In this document: piece by piece, positions 38,154 to 47,728 of the stretch | How positions within the stretch are numbered: position 1 is the first letter of the stretch | Layout: each line of letters begins with the position of its first letter | Assembly: GCF_018860855.1 (NCBI RefSeq) | Contig: NZ_JAHKQE010000013.1 | Location: 11,039-75,038, forward strand | Origin: Amphritea atlantica | GTDB taxonomy: Bacteria > Pseudomonadota > Gammaproteobacteria > Pseudomonadales > Balneatricaceae | DNA length: 64,000 nt | Direction: 5' to 3' | Program-made: the position numbers and the translations under genes | The notes under the pieces: generated by a model | What the model was told of the DNA's origin: nothing | The model's database searches: none | What the model saw: only the letters and a program-made list of their open reading frames with translations

Positions 38154-39524
38154 GCCTTTCAGCTCCGCATCGAGATCGATACCGGCTTCCCGCATTCGGG
38201 CCAATTTATAACGCAATGTCCGTGGACTGATACCCAGTTTCTCAGCCGCATCTTTGCGACTACCACCGGTTTCGCGCAACGTTTCGATAATCAGCTGAAA
38301 CTCATGCTGTTTCATATCACTACCCAGCTGACTCTGCTCATCACTGGCCACCGGTGCCGCATTAATGCGCCCAGCCATATCGGCGGTTTGCATACTACCG
38401 GGCTGGATATGCAGATCGGCGGCGCCAATCAACGCACCCTGCTGTAAAATCAGCGAGCGCTGGACGATATTATCCAACTCTCGTACATTGCCCGGCCAGT
38501 GATATGCCTGCAAAGCCCGCTGCGCTTCATCACTCAGCGACACGGCGGTACGGTTCATTTTACGGGAATACTTCGCCAACAGACGCTGCGCCAATGGCAC
38601 GATATCACCGACCCGCTCCCGCAAGGGCAACCATTGCAGCGGGAAAACATTCAGTCGGTAATAGAGATCTTCACGGAATTTATGCTCTGCGACAAACGCT
38701 TCCAATTTACGGTTCGTGGTCGCCAGAATGCGCACATCCAAGTTAATCACTTTACGACCACCGACACGCTCAACCTGTTGTTCCTGCAAGACACGTAACA
38801 ACTTGGCCTGTAGGCCTAAATCCATCTCGGAGATCTCATCGAGTAAAATCGTGCCACCGTTGGCCTGTTCGAATTTACCCGGATTACTGGTATAAGCGCC
38901 GGTAAAGGCCCCTTTCTCATGGCCAAACAGAGTGGCTTCCAGCATATTTTCCGGAATCGCCGCGCAGTTAATCGCCACGAACGGCTTATCGGCCCGCGGC
39001 GAGTGCATGTGGATATATTGTGCCAACACCTCTTTACCGGTACCGCTTTCCCCCGTAATGAGTACTGTGGAATCAGTCTCAGCCACCCGCCGTGCGACCT
39101 GTAATAACTGTTTACTGCTGTTCTCTTCGGCGATCGGTTGGATGTTATCCGGCTCATTTAGATAGGTGCCGGTATACTGTTTCACCACATCGATTAACGC
39201 CTCGGGGGCGAACGGTTTCATCAGATAATCCACCGCACCACTGCGCATGGCATCCACCGCTTTATTCACCTGCCCATAGGCGGTGATTAACATGACCGGT
39301 AAACAGGGTTGTGTCTGCTGTATTTTTTCCAGCAACTGATGGCCATCCATACCGCCCATATTGACATCACTGACCACCATATCCACCGAGTGCTCTGCGA
39401 TCACCTCAAGCGCTTGCTCACCGGACTCCGCTTCCAGATAGTCAAAGCCGGCCAGCTCTAGGGTATCGACCAGCGCCTCCCGCAGATCGGCATCATCTTC
39501 AACCACTAATATTTGCATCGTCAT
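38151..39524 (-). CDS. flrC: Sigma-54-dependent flagellar response regulator FlrC (FleR)
   Basis: 457 residues. An N-terminal receiver has its phospho-acceptor in VVSDVNMGGMDG. The AAA+ domain has Walker A GESGTGKE, the sigma-54 contact motif GAFTGA (in GHEKGAFTGAYTSNPG) and Walker B ILLDEIS. A Fis-type helix-turn-helix (GGSRKDAAEKLGISPRTLRY) closes the protein. Phosphorylated by FlrB, it activates class III rod, hook and flagellin genes. The ATG overlaps the flrB stop by 4 bases. Confidence 0.93.
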   Translation of the reverse strand: MTMQILVVEDDADLREALVDTLELAGFDYLEAESGEQALEVIAEHSVDMVVSDVNMGGMDGHQLLEKIQQTQPCLPVMLITAYGQVNKAVDAMRSGAVDYLMKPFAPEALIDVVKQYTGTYLNEPDNIQPIAEENSSKQLLQVARRVAETDSTVLITGESGTGKEVLAQYIHMHSPRADKPFVAINCAAIPENMLEATLFGHEKGAFTGAYTSNPGKFEQANGGTILLDEISEMDLGLQAKLLRVLQEQQVERVGGRKVINLDVRILATTNRKLEAFVAEHKFREDLYYRLNVFPLQWLPLRERVGDIVPLAQRLLAKYSRKMNRTAVSLSDEAQRALQAYHWPGNVRELDNIVQRSLILQQGALIGAADLHIQPGSMQTADMAGRINAAPVASDEQSQLGSDMKQHEFQLIIETLRETGGSRKDAAEKLGISPRTLRYKLARMREAGIDLDAELKG

Positions 39525-40672
39525 AAATTATCCGGTCCTGATTGATCGATTAAACCGCTCGGATGAGTGGCTTGGTCTTGATCTTCCATATGGTAGGGGA
39601 TCAGAAAGGCGGCCTGAGTACCGACACCCGGCTGAGAGCGCAGTAAAAACTCGCCATGGTGCGCCTTCGCTACCACCTGAGCCACCGCTAAGCCTAACCC
39701 CGTGCCGTGGGACTTGGTCGAATAAAACGGCTCCATCACCTTGTGACACAGCGCCGCATCCATACCGGGGCCGTTATCCCGCACCTCGATGCCCAACTTA
39801 TCACCCACCAATTGCGCTTCGATCACCAACTCACTGCCTTTGCCCCCCGCCTGCAGTGCATTGTTAACCAAGTTCATAATCGCCCCCAGCAGGGCGTCTT
39901 TATTACACTGTAGCTGTAGATCAGGTACCCGGTTGATACAGTCACAATCCGCATCCCAACTCACCAACGGCATATCCAGCGCATCTTCCAGTTCACGAAA
40001 CAGCTGCGCGATACTGATGCGATCGTCCAAGCGGGTTTCTCCCCGCGCAAAGATCAACATATCCCGCACCTGCAACTCTAAGTTTTCTAGCCGTGACTTT
40101 ACTTTACCGGCAAACTTAATTCGCTGCTCGGGGCGCAGTTCAGGCTTCATCAGATGCCCTGCATAGAGTAGCGCGGCGGATAGCGGGGTACGCACCTGAT
40201 GCGCCAACGACGCCATCATCCGCCCCATCTCCGACAAACGCTGATAATGGGCCAGACGCCCTTGCAGTAAGCGGGTATCGGTCTGATCGGTTAACATCAA
40301 CAGCTGGCCGGTTTCGTTGGCCAATGTGCTCGTCGATAAGCTGACACGGCGACCGCTTTTTAATGACACCTCGTGACCATCATCGCTACGCGGGGCAAAG
40401 CTACGTTGGATGATCGCCACCCAGGTTTCATGTTTGAGCGGCAACCCCAACAACTGCTCTGCCGCACTATTACACTCAGCAATTCGTCCTCGACTATCGA
40501 TCACCACCACACCGGCAGGCAACAGATCTAGCAGATCTTCCAACCGCCCAGACAGACGATCATGGGCCGCCTGCTTTTCAGCACTCGCTTGACGCATCTG
40601 ATCAAGCTGCGCCCTTAATCGGCTGTTTTCCTGTTCCAACTGAACAAGCTTAGTCTCTGCGTCTGTCATCAT
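39521..40672 (-). CDS. flrB: Flagellar sensor histidine kinase FlrB (FleS)
   Basis: 383 residues, soluble, without membrane helices. An N-terminal coiled coil is followed by a PAS domain at about 50-140. HisKA is seen as SLAHQVRTPLSAALLYAG, and the HATPase has N-box NLVNNALQAGG, G1 VRDNGPGMD and G2 KSHGTGLGLAVA. It phosphorylates FlrC; in relatives the checkpoint comes from the assembled export apparatus. It lies between flrA and flrC and overlaps the flrC start. Confidence 0.92.
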   Translation of the reverse strand: MMTDAETKLVQLEQENSRLRAQLDQMRQASAEKQAAHDRLSGRLEDLLDLLPAGVVVIDSRGRIAECNSAAEQLLGLPLKHETWVAIIQRSFAPRSDDGHEVSLKSGRRVSLSTSTLANETGQLLMLTDQTDTRLLQGRLAHYQRLSEMGRMMASLAHQVRTPLSAALLYAGHLMKPELRPEQRIKFAGKVKSRLENLELQVRDMLIFARGETRLDDRISIAQLFRELEDALDMPLVSWDADCDCINRVPDLQLQCNKDALLGAIMNLVNNALQAGGKGSELVIEAQLVGDKLGIEVRDNGPGMDAALCHKVMEPFYSTKSHGTGLGLAVAQVVAKAHHGEFLLRSQPGVGTQAAFLIPYHMEDQDQATHPSGLIDQSGPDNL

Positions 40673-42112
40673 CTATTTTCGCTGAATTCCGTATTTACGC
40701 ATCTTTTCCACCAACGTCGTGCGGCGAATCTGCAGCAGATCGGCGGCCCGCGCCACCACGCCGCCGGTCTTATCCAACGCCTGAGCAATAAAGCGCTGTT
40801 CAATATTCTCGGTATAGGCTTTCAGATCCATGCCCTCTTCGGGCAACACCAAGAGTTCCGCTGAATCTGATTCGGCATCGTCCTGAGCATCAACCGACGC
40901 CATATACAGGTCGGGATTCGGCTCATCGATATGACGAAATTTAGCCGGCAACTCACTCACGCCCACCACCGCATCGGGATAGAGAATCGCCAAGCGTTCC
41001 ACGAGATTGGCCAGCTCACGGATATTGCCCGCCCAATCATGTTGCTGTAACGAACGGATCGCCGCCGGATGAAAACGAATACGGCCAAAACCATCGTTGG
41101 CAACGCGGCGGGAAAACTCTTCCACCAAGGGTGGAATATCCTCTATGCGGGCACGCAGAGGCGGCATATCAATCGGGAAAACATTGAGGCGATAATAGAG
41201 ATCTTCTCGAAAGCTCCTCTCAATGATCATCTGTTCGAGATTTTTATGGGTCGCAGCAATAATGCGCACATCACAATCGATCGTCACACTACCGCCAACC
41301 CGCTCAAAACAACGCTCCTGCAATACCCGCAGCAGCTTTACCTGCATCGGCAATGGCATATCACCGATCTCATCCAGAAACAGCGTGCCACCATTAGCCA
41401 ACTCAAACCGTCCCGCCCGCGAGCTGATCGCGCCGGTAAAGGCTCCTCGCTCGTGACCAAACAGCTCACTTTCCAGTAGATCCGCCGGAATTGCACCGCA
41501 GTTAACCGGCACAAAAGGCCCACTGTTGCGTTTCGATGCCCGATGCAGATTATTGGCGATAATCTCTTTACCCGTACCGCTCTCGCCGGTAATCAGAACA
41601 TTAACATCCCGTCCGGCCACCTGACTGATCATTTTACGCACCAGCGCCATCGCCTCGCTGTGCCCCACCATGCCTTCAAACTGGCTAGCCACAGACTTAG
41701 GGGAAAACAGATCTGGCTGCCCAGCATACTGTAGCTGCAACTGGCGGTAGATCAGTGCGCGATGCAACATCACGGTTAGTTCGGTCAAACTCGCATCGGG
41801 ATTCAGCCGCCCGATGATTTTTTCCTGCAACGGTTCCGGCAACTGCTCTAGTGCAGGCCAAGGGGTCATCGCGATCACCGGCAGTTTGTCATCTAACTGA
41901 TCCAACTGCTGCATCAGCTTTTCCACCGAGATCGGCACGCTGCAATGCCCCAACCAAACCACCGCGCGATCTCCCGGCTCCGTAACATTCTGCAGCCAAG
42001 AAACATAATCGGTCGTTATATGGCTGATTTCAGCGAAGTCTAACCGCTTTGACAGGTGGATTCGGCTATCAGCATCATCATCAATATAAATAATATGTAG
42101 CGGGCTACTCAT
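40673..42112 (-). CDS. flrA: Flagellar master regulator FlrA (FleQ)
   Basis: About 479 residues from the first ATG (42112, MSSPLHIIYIDDDADS); the open frame to 42151 needs a TTG. The N-terminal FleQ domain resembles a receiver but has no clear phospho-acceptor. The AAA+ domain carries GESGTGKE, GAFTGA in GHERGAFTGAISSRAG, and LFLDEIGDMP. A Fis-like helix-turn-helix (TGGVVARAADLLQIRRTTLV) ends the protein. FleQ/FlrA proteins bind c-di-GMP and are held back by FleN/FlhG; both are expected here but not proved by sequence. Putative FlrA boxes upstream suggest autoregulation. Confidence 0.93.
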   Translation of the reverse strand: MSSPLHIIYIDDDADSRIHLSKRLDFAEISHITTDYVSWLQNVTEPGDRAVVWLGHCSVPISVEKLMQQLDQLDDKLPVIAMTPWPALEQLPEPLQEKIIGRLNPDASLTELTVMLHRALIYRQLQLQYAGQPDLFSPKSVASQFEGMVGHSEAMALVRKMISQVAGRDVNVLITGESGTGKEIIANNLHRASKRNSGPFVPVNCGAIPADLLESELFGHERGAFTGAISSRAGRFELANGGTLFLDEIGDMPLPMQVKLLRVLQERCFERVGGSVTIDCDVRIIAATHKNLEQMIIERSFREDLYYRLNVFPIDMPPLRARIEDIPPLVEEFSRRVANDGFGRIRFHPAAIRSLQQHDWAGNIRELANLVERLAILYPDAVVGVSELPAKFRHIDEPNPDLYMASVDAQDDAESDSAELLVLPEEGMDLKAYTENIEQRFIAQALDKTGGVVARAADLLQIRRTTLVEKMRKYGIQRK

Positions 42113-42202
42113 AGGGTTACCAAATTCATAGTCACTCTCGCTCAGTATCAACAGGCTGATGATTCAGCCGAGACCTTAAGCACAAGGTTCTAACAAGAAT
42201 AC

Positions 42203-42216
42203 GTCAAATTTATGAC
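42203..42216 (-). promoter_or_regulatory. FleQ/FlrA-like box upstream of flrA
   Basis: The sequence GTCAAATTTATGAC, or GTCATAAATTTGAC on the minus strand, is a near-palindrome and matches GTCANTAAATTGAC at all but two positions. It lies 91 bases upstream of the flrA start and suggests negative autoregulation. Confidence 0.55.
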
Positions 42217-42244
42217 ATGCAGAGATAAAAGACAACATAATCAG

Positions 42245-42261
42245 TGATGTTTTTTTGACGC
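42245..42261 (-). promoter_or_regulatory. 17-nt element shared by flrA and flhA upstream regions
   Basis: GCGTCAAAAAAACATCA on the minus strand, identical to bases 12612-12628 on the plus strand next to flhA. Its GTCAAAAAA part matches the left half of the FlrA-like box at flhA. Function is unknown. Confidence 0.5.
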
Positions 42262-42344
42262 CTTCAAATTTAACACCTTTAAAAAGCCACTCGCTCTCTA
42301 ACACGCCTCAGCATCCGCCATGCCCTGTGTTAAAAACACCAGAC

Positions 42345-42372
42345 AACAAAAAACCGCCCAGAGGCGGTTTCA
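42345..42372 (-). terminator. Intrinsic terminator after fliS
   Basis: Minus strand: AACCGCC-TCTG-GGCGGTT followed by a T-run. It lies about 55 bases beyond the fliS stop and ends the fliC-flaG-fliD-fliS block. Confidence 0.88.
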
Positions 42373-42426
42373 AAGTTTTCAGCAAGAATTCGCTGTTATC
42401 TCAAACAGCGCTCTGCGTCAAAATAG

Positions 42427-42816
42427 TTATGCGGGCACGTCCATCTGTGTCCAACCGGATTTAATCTCTAATAAAAGATTCATCACTTCTTGAACGGTCT
42501 CCGCATCATTTTCGCGGTTTGCCTTAGAGATAGTACGCACCATATAGTCATACAAGGCGTCCAGATTTTCAGCAATATCTCCACCTTTTTCAAGATCGAG
42601 AAAGTCTTTCAAACCCAGAATAATGTCGCTCGCTTTATTCAGCTGGTCTGCGCGGCCCTGTATATCTTTCCGTTCAATAGAACCCTTCGCTTTTGCCAAC
42701 GCGGTTAATGCGCCATCAAACAACATCGTGATCAACTGCTGTGGTGAAGCGGTCTGTACCGCCGTTGAAAGACCCACGCTTTTATACTGTTTTAAAGCAT
42801 TCAGATTAACATTCAT
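42427..42816 (-). CDS. fliS: Flagellin export chaperone FliS
   Basis: 129 residues, helical, with the FliS pattern LKQYKSVGL and SPQQLITMLFDGALTALAKA near the N-terminus. FliS caps the flagellin C-terminus to prevent early polymerisation and hands it to FlhA. It follows fliD by 27 bases. No fliT follows it; a FliT-like gene lies instead upstream of fliC on the other strand. Confidence 0.93.
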   Translation of the reverse strand: MNVNLNALKQYKSVGLSTAVQTASPQQLITMLFDGALTALAKAKGSIERKDIQGRADQLNKASDIILGLKDFLDLEKGGDIAENLDALYDYMVRTISKANRENDAETVQEVMNLLLEIKSGWTQMDVPA

Positions 42817-42843
42817 TTTTTAACAATCCCAAAACACTATAAA

Positions 42844-44904
42844 TTATGATGAATATGTAAATGGTAAACGATCCGTCAGCCCCGTCAGCGAGTCTGAGGT
42901 ACTACTAAAGCTGGCAATAATCTGCTCCATGGCCAAGTATTGCTGTGTTAAGCGGTCGCTGGTAATACTCATTTTTCGATCAAGACTTTCCTGATCATCC
43001 TCAATACCATCAAGCTGGTTGTTAATACTATCTTCTCTCGACTGAATTACGCCGGTACTCGAGAGAAAATTATCGATCAGCAGTGATAGCTCACCGGCAA
43101 AACCGCGAGAAAAGGTGAAACTAAAGTCACCCGTCGCGCCCTCTTCAACAGTTATATTGAGGCCATAAGGATCACTACCAATTTCAGGCAACAGCACTTC
43201 ACCCGAACCAAATGCGGCTACACCTTCAATCATACCCGCAGCGTCTACCCCAGTCGTCGCCGTCGAGCTATTCGATAAGCCGGTTGCGGTGGCAAAGTCA
43301 GTGCCTGTACTGGCGGCAAACTGTACCTTAGAGGTACTACCGTATTGACGGGACTGCAGCTCTATTTTGCCATCGTCATTAATGGTGACATCCACAAAGG
43401 ATTTGGTGCTATTGATCTCGCTATCACTATTAATCAATGTTTGCAGTTCGGCACGCAACTCTTCGGCGGTGGTGAAATCACCGGATAAGGTTAATTCACC
43501 CGAGGTTGTACCATCCACGCTTACGGCAAAGGTAAAATCACCCGCGGGAGTATCGTCTGTATTAAAGGCGGCAAAGACCGCATCACTCAACACGCTGCCT
43601 TTAGTGGGGGAAGTCGTCACCGATCCGCTATAGGTACCAGAGACTGTCTCGGTTGCATAACTACCAATCACAACATCGACACCGCTGTGAGTAGAAGAGG
43701 TCTGCGGAGAGAAAATAGCCGCAACCTGATCAAATTGATCAGCCATCGCAGTTTCAAAATCATCTTCATCGATGCCCAACGTACCATCCAACTCAGTACG
43801 AATACCCAAATTCGTCAGGGCATTAAAATCACTCACACCCGGGACTGCATCCCCAATCATGCTACGAATACGGCTTAACAGGTTTTTAGCCGTGCCATCG
43901 GTTGCCAGATCACCTTGTGTCGTTTCATTCGTATCGGCATCAGTCGAGATGCCCGTCAATGCTTGCAGGGTGTTATATAGGTTGTTATAGCCTTCAACAA
44001 AATCACGGATGGCCGTTTCAGCGGAATCCTTCTCTTCAGAGATAGAGAAGGTAAACTTCTCACCAGGGCTGGCCTTATTGATTGAGAATGACAGCCCCTG
44101 CATCACATCATCAATCTCATTACTGTCGCGATAGACATCCAAACCATTCAGTTTTAAGTGGGCATCTTGCCCTTGCTGGGTTTCAGTCACGCCGCCAGAG
44201 TAATCCGCGTTAAACTCAAACGCACTCAATCCATCGGTATCTTTACTGGCATCATCACTGGTGATTTGCAGTGCATTGCTCTCACCCGACGGTGCTGAAA
44301 TCATTAGCTGGTAATTACCATCCACCAGCAAAACCGACGCTTGCACATCGGAATCGGCGTCATTGATTTTATCAGCGATATCCTGCAACGAATCATCAGC
44401 GGTCACCGCGATATTGATCGCTGTCTGCGTTTCGTTGAGGGCAAACGATTGCGGTATAGGATTCTCAGGATCAGTCTCATCGTAGGTCCAGCTGCCTAGA
44501 CTGATGGTCAGATTACCCGACACATTGATCGCCGAGCTTGTATCAGAAGCGGTCGTACTCACCGCCAATGACTGCGCCTGCGCAACCTCGATCACTTCCA
44601 GCTGATAACTACCGACCTGAGCATTAGCACCGAGACTATTCGGTGTAACAACGTCCGTCTCGGGAAAGGAGACAGCACGGGAATTAAACGTATCATTATT
44701 CGCCAAAGGCTCTAACAGCCCCTGAAATTCAGACAAACTACTTTTTAATGTACCGTAGGCTGAAATCTGCGCATCTAGCGTTTCTTTCTTAGCGTCGAGG
44801 CTTGCTTGCTGAGGTGCCTTTTCGGCCTCGACAAGCTGACTAACCAGTGAAACGGTATCGATACCTGAGCCAAAGCCCAATGCGGAAATAATACTGGTTT
44901 CCAT
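42844..44904 (-). CDS. fliD: Flagellar filament cap protein FliD (HAP2)
   Basis: 686 residues from the ATG at 44904, with GAGG five bases upstream; the preceding GTG is only in frame. The N-terminal FliD domain starts ALGFGSGIDTVSLVSQLVEA, and the C-terminal helical domain contains MSITSDRLTQQYLAMEQIIA. The Asp/Thr/Ser-rich middle is longer than in E. coli FliD (about 468 residues), so the cap has enlarged outer domains. It guides flagellin folding at the filament tip. Confidence 0.93.
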   Translation of the reverse strand: METSIISALGFGSGIDTVSLVSQLVEAEKAPQQASLDAKKETLDAQISAYGTLKSSLSEFQGLLEPLANNDTFNSRAVSFPETDVVTPNSLGANAQVGSYQLEVIEVAQAQSLAVSTTASDTSSAINVSGNLTISLGSWTYDETDPENPIPQSFALNETQTAINIAVTADDSLQDIADKINDADSDVQASVLLVDGNYQLMISAPSGESNALQITSDDASKDTDGLSAFEFNADYSGGVTETQQGQDAHLKLNGLDVYRDSNEIDDVMQGLSFSINKASPGEKFTFSISEEKDSAETAIRDFVEGYNNLYNTLQALTGISTDADTNETTQGDLATDGTAKNLLSRIRSMIGDAVPGVSDFNALTNLGIRTELDGTLGIDEDDFETAMADQFDQVAAIFSPQTSSTHSGVDVVIGSYATETVSGTYSGSVTTSPTKGSVLSDAVFAAFNTDDTPAGDFTFAVSVDGTTSGELTLSGDFTTAEELRAELQTLINSDSEINSTKSFVDVTINDDGKIELQSRQYGSTSKVQFAASTGTDFATATGLSNSSTATTGVDAAGMIEGVAAFGSGEVLLPEIGSDPYGLNITVEEGATGDFSFTFSRGFAGELSLLIDNFLSSTGVIQSREDSINNQLDGIEDDQESLDRKMSITSDRLTQQYLAMEQIIASFSSTSDSLTGLTDRLPFTYSS

Positions 44905-44981
44905 CACAACCTCTTTCGTCTAAATGCAGCAACAATTAATGATATAAAACTACGCTTATTAGTATAGTAGTTTACACCCTA

Positions 44982-45341
44982 TCAAGCATGATCGTTAAAT
45001 ATTAACCCCATCATGCCATCAAGATGTTTAGCCAGTTTTAACGCCTCTTCAGAGGGGAACTGACGAATCACTTCCTGGGTTTCGCTATCCATCACCTTCA
45101 CCACGGTGGCATCGGTCTCGCTATCCACCGAGAAATTCAAATTTCGTTGACCGTTATGCATAAATTCATTCAATTTATCCACAACCGCCTGCATCTCTTC
45201 AGCGGTCATATCCTGTTGAGCACTGTCAGTCACGGGCACATTGCTGATGGCTTCCGTTCCATTTTTGGACCCTACTGACTGCGATACGGTAGGCTGCGTT
45301 GCGGTAACCGCGCTGCCTGAATTCATAGATTCAACTGACAT
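44982..45341 (-). CDS. flaG: FlaG family flagellar protein
   Basis: About 119 residues. A Ser/Thr/Gln-rich N-terminus is followed by the FlaG domain: MQAVVDKLNEFMHNGQRNLN, VDSETDATVVKVMD and EVIRQFPSEEALKLAKHLDG. FlaG affects filament length in Pseudomonas and Vibrio by an unclear mechanism. The ATG at 45341 is spaced well from GAGGA; an ATG at 45347 is too close. It lies between fliC and fliD behind a terminator-like hairpin. Confidence 0.9.
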   Translation of the reverse strand: MSVESMNSGSAVTATQPTVSQSVGSKNGTEAISNVPVTDSAQQDMTAEEMQAVVDKLNEFMHNGQRNLNFSVDSETDATVVKVMDSETQEVIRQFPSEEALKLAKHLDGMMGLIFNDHA

Positions 45342-45358
45342 TTTCATTATCCTCAACG

Positions 45359-45395
45359 AAAAATCCCCCACCAACGGTGGGTGAGGGATCTTAGA
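45359..45395 (-). terminator. Terminator between fliC and flaG
   Basis: Minus strand: ATCCCTCACCCACC-GTT-GGTGGGGGATTTTT. A GC-rich stem is followed by five Ts, 62 bases past the fliC stop and just ahead of the flaG ribosome site. It probably reduces read-through from fliC. Confidence 0.75.
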
Positions 45396-45456
45396 TTACA
45401 GGGCTTAGCGAAAGCATAGCGTTTAAGTCAAACCCTAAAGCGCTATGTTTAAACGC

Positions 45457-47448
45457 TTACTGTAGTAGTGACAACACCTGCTGTGGTGCAGCGTTAGCTT
45501 GAGCCAACATCGCAGTACCCGCCTGTTGCAGCACTTGCGCACGGCTCAGGTTAGCGGATTCTTCAGCAAAGTCAGCATCTTCGATACGTGACCGTGCAGC
45601 AGAAACGTTCTCTGATACGTTAGACAGGTTGCTCACGGTAAAGTCTAGACGGTTAGCCACCGCACCCATATCACCACGAGTCGAGTTGATAGTTTCGAGT
45701 GCGTTATCAATGATACCGATCGCTTTTTGCGCGCCGGCAGCTGTAGAAATATCAAGACTGCTCAGCGAAGAACCGAATGTACCACTAGAAGTAGAGTTAG
45801 CATCCAGTAGACCAGTTGCCAGCGCACCATCCGCTGTAACATCAACGCTAATTGGTGAACCACTATCAGAGGTCAGCTTAACACCACCTAAAGTATCAGC
45901 AGGTGCAGTATTCAAATCTAGTACTGCTTGGAAAGCAGCACCTGTATCGGCAGCACCAGTGTCATCACCAAATGTTATAGATGATACATCACCTTCAAAA
46001 CGCAACTGTTGACCATCTAAAACCGCGGTAATACCTGTAGAGCTTGTTTTCGCATTAATTGATGCAGCCACATCAGCGATAGTAGCATCACTCGTAGTAT
46101 CAATAATCACACCGTTCAAGCTGAAATCAGCTATAGCTAAACCGGAACCTGCAGTATCAGATGTATCAATTTCAACCGATGTAAAGGCATTAGCTGTAAC
46201 GCCTGATTCATCACTAACGGCATTAATGGCAGCCACAGTATCTTGTAAATCGCCGGTTTCTCCAGCACCAACAGTAACACCATTGATGGTGACATCACCA
46301 GACGCAAGTGTCGTAGTACCGCCATCTGAAGCAACCCCTTCAATAACGCCAGAAACGTTACTTTCACGGAAACCTAACGCAGTTAAATCAGCTGTAGTAC
46401 CGGCTGAACCACGCTCGACAGTGATGTCATCACCAGAATCTGAAGATAGAGTAATAGACGCCTGTACAGTAGCGGCTATGGTACCAGCGGCTCCACCAGC
46501 ATCTGTAATACCCACACTCGCAACATTTTCAGCACTAATACTCAGCTCATTATCATCGGTAATTGAAGCGCTTAGTAAACCGCCACCTTCTTCGTTTAGC
46601 TTATCAACCAAAGACTCTAGGCTATCAGTATCCGTTACACTAATTGCTGCAGTAGTACCATCAAGCTTAGTCAAGGTAACTGTTAATGTGTCGGTACCTT
46701 CAACCAAGATGCCGTCACCTGAAGTAGTCGCAGTTAGCTCTGCATAACTCGAAGCCGAAACCCCACTCACATTGGTATTAATAGAATCAACAAGGTCACC
46801 CAGGTTATCGCTGGATCCGGTATAGGACTCACCGATTGCCATAATAGACTGGCCATTAATCAGCACTGTATTATTTTCAAGAGCGATACTAGCTTTGGTA
46901 ATAGAGGCACCCATGACATCAGCACTAGTAGAACCTAAGCCCAATGATTTGGAATCCATTGCGCCGATTTCCATCTCGATAGTCTGGTTCGCTTCAGAAC
47001 CCACCTGCAGACTGATCGTACCGATACTGCCATCAAGAACATTTTGGCCGTTGAAGCTAGTGGTTTCAGAGATACGATCCAGTTCAGCGATCAACTGGTT
47101 GACTTCCGCATTCATGGTTGCACGGTTACCACTATCGTAGGTACCAGACGCAGACTGAATAGAGAGTTCACGCATACGTTGCAGGATGTTGGTTGATTCG
47201 TCCAACGCACCTTCAGCGGTTTGAATCAGTGATTGACCATCGTTGGCGTTACGTACCGCTTGGTTAAGACCACTCACCTGAGAGGTCATCCGGCTAGCGA
47301 TCGACAAGCCTGCCGCATCATCAGCCGCTGAGTTGATACGCTTACCACTACTCAGTCGCTCCATCGCTTGATCTTGCTCGTTCAACGAACTAGTCAAGTT
47401 ACGCTGAGCGTTTAACGACATGATGTTGGAATTAATTACTAAGCTCAT
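45457..47448 (-). CDS. fliC: Flagellin FliC
   Basis: 663 residues, the only flagellin gene in the window. Conserved D0/D1 ends are present: [20 protein letters not shown] and [20 protein letters not shown] at the start, and [20 protein letters not shown] then [16 protein letters not shown] at the end. The [14 protein letters not shown] stretch corresponds to the TLR5-recognised D1 region of enteric flagellins. Residues about 175-560 form a large Thr/Ser/Asp/Gly-rich variable region built of flagellin-IN-like units (for example [20 protein letters not shown]). It is larger than most polar flagellins (about 380-490). GAGGAGAA precedes the ATG; two sigma-28 promoters lie upstream. Confidence 0.95.
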   Translation of the reverse strand: MSLVINSNIMSLNAQRNLTSSLNEQDQAMERLSSGKRINSAADDAAGLSIASRMTSQVSGLNQAVRNANDGQSLIQTAEGALDESTNILQRMRELSIQSASGTYDSGNRATMNAEVNQLIAELDRISETTSFNGQNVLDGSIGTISLQVGSEANQTIEMEIGAMDSKSLGLGSTSADVMGASITKASIALENNTVLINGQSIMAIGESYTGSSDNLGDLVDSINTNVSGVSASSYAELTATTSGDGILVEGTDTLTVTLTKLDGTTAAISVTDTDSLESLVDKLNEEGGGLLSASITDDNELSISAENVASVGITDAGGAAGTIAATVQASITLSSDSGDDITVERGSAGTTADLTALGFRESNVSGVIEGVASDGGTTTLASGDVTINGVTVGAGETGDLQDTVAAINAVSDESGVTANAFTSVEIDTSDTAGSGLAIADFSLNGVIIDTTSDATIADVAASINAKTSSTGITAVLDGQQLRFEGDVSSITFGDDTGAADTGAAFQAVLDLNTAPADTLGGVKLTSDSGSPISVDVTADGALATGLLDANSTSSGTFGSSLSSLDISTAAGAQKAIGIIDNALETINSTRGDMGAVANRLDFTVSNLSNVSENVSAARSRIEDADFAEESANLSRAQVLQQAGTAMLAQANAAPQQVLSLLQ

Positions 47449-47498
47449 GAGTTGTTCTCCTCATATCAACCAGTTCTGACTGGCCGTTAATTTGTGCA

Positions 47499-47525
47499 TT
47501 GTCGGTATCGTTCTAACGCTATTAA
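47499..47525 (-). promoter_or_regulatory. Weak proximal sigma-28-like promoter of fliC
   Basis: Minus strand: TTAA-N15-ACCGACAA. It has the right spacing but two -10 mismatches and one in the -35. It may be a degenerate third copy. Confidence 0.3.
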
Positions 47526-47554
47526 CATTGGAGCGCTACCGGGTATGGAATACT

Positions 47555-47581
47555 TTATCGACCATCTTTCTAGATACTTTA
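47555..47581 (-). promoter_or_regulatory. Sigma-28 promoter of fliC (inner)
   Basis: Minus strand: TAAA-N15-GTCGATAA, one mismatch from the FliA consensus TAAA-N15-GCCGATAA. Transcription would start about 100 bases upstream of the fliC ATG. Confidence 0.7.
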
Positions 47582-47680
47582 GCGATTCTTTTAACGCTTT
47601 TCTTAGAGTCAGCGCTGATGTTCTTTGATAGTCTTAACAGAATCGCTTAGCAACTGCCTTAATCTGGCCAAGTAACTACT

Positions 47681-47707
47681 TTATCGGCCAATCATCAGCG
47701 GGCTTTA
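47681..47707 (-). promoter_or_regulatory. Sigma-28 promoter of fliC (outer)
   Basis: Minus strand: TAAA-N15-GCCGATAA, a full match to the FliA consensus with correct spacing. It lies 126 bases upstream of the inner promoter and gives a leader of about 225 nt. It ends 21 bases from the start of the divergent FliT-like gene. Confidence 0.8.
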
Positions 47708-47728
47708 GAAAATAGTCAGGATAAAACC

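Larger units (their letters stand above)
42113..42426. promoter_or_regulatory. Intergenic region upstream of flrA
   Basis: A gap of 314 bases. It holds the fliS terminator (42345-42372), a 17-nt element shared with the flhA leader (42245-42261) and a FlrA-like box (42203-42216). No sigma-54 element is evident, which agrees with sigma-70 control of flrA in Vibrio. I could not pick a confident sigma-70 promoter by eye. Confidence 0.5.

Noticed and set aside
40699-40713. TGGTGGAAAAGATGC near the flrA end considered as a sigma-54 promoter of flrB
   Set aside because: Spacing holds, but -12 is ATGC and the start would be only about 16 bases from the flrB ATG; weak and inside flrA coding sequence.
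46226-46747. 173-codon open frame on the plus strand within fliC
   Set aside because: Antisense to the flagellin variable region, made of Ser/Val/Pro codons that mirror Thr/Asp/Gly codons of fliC; no ribosome site or family pattern.
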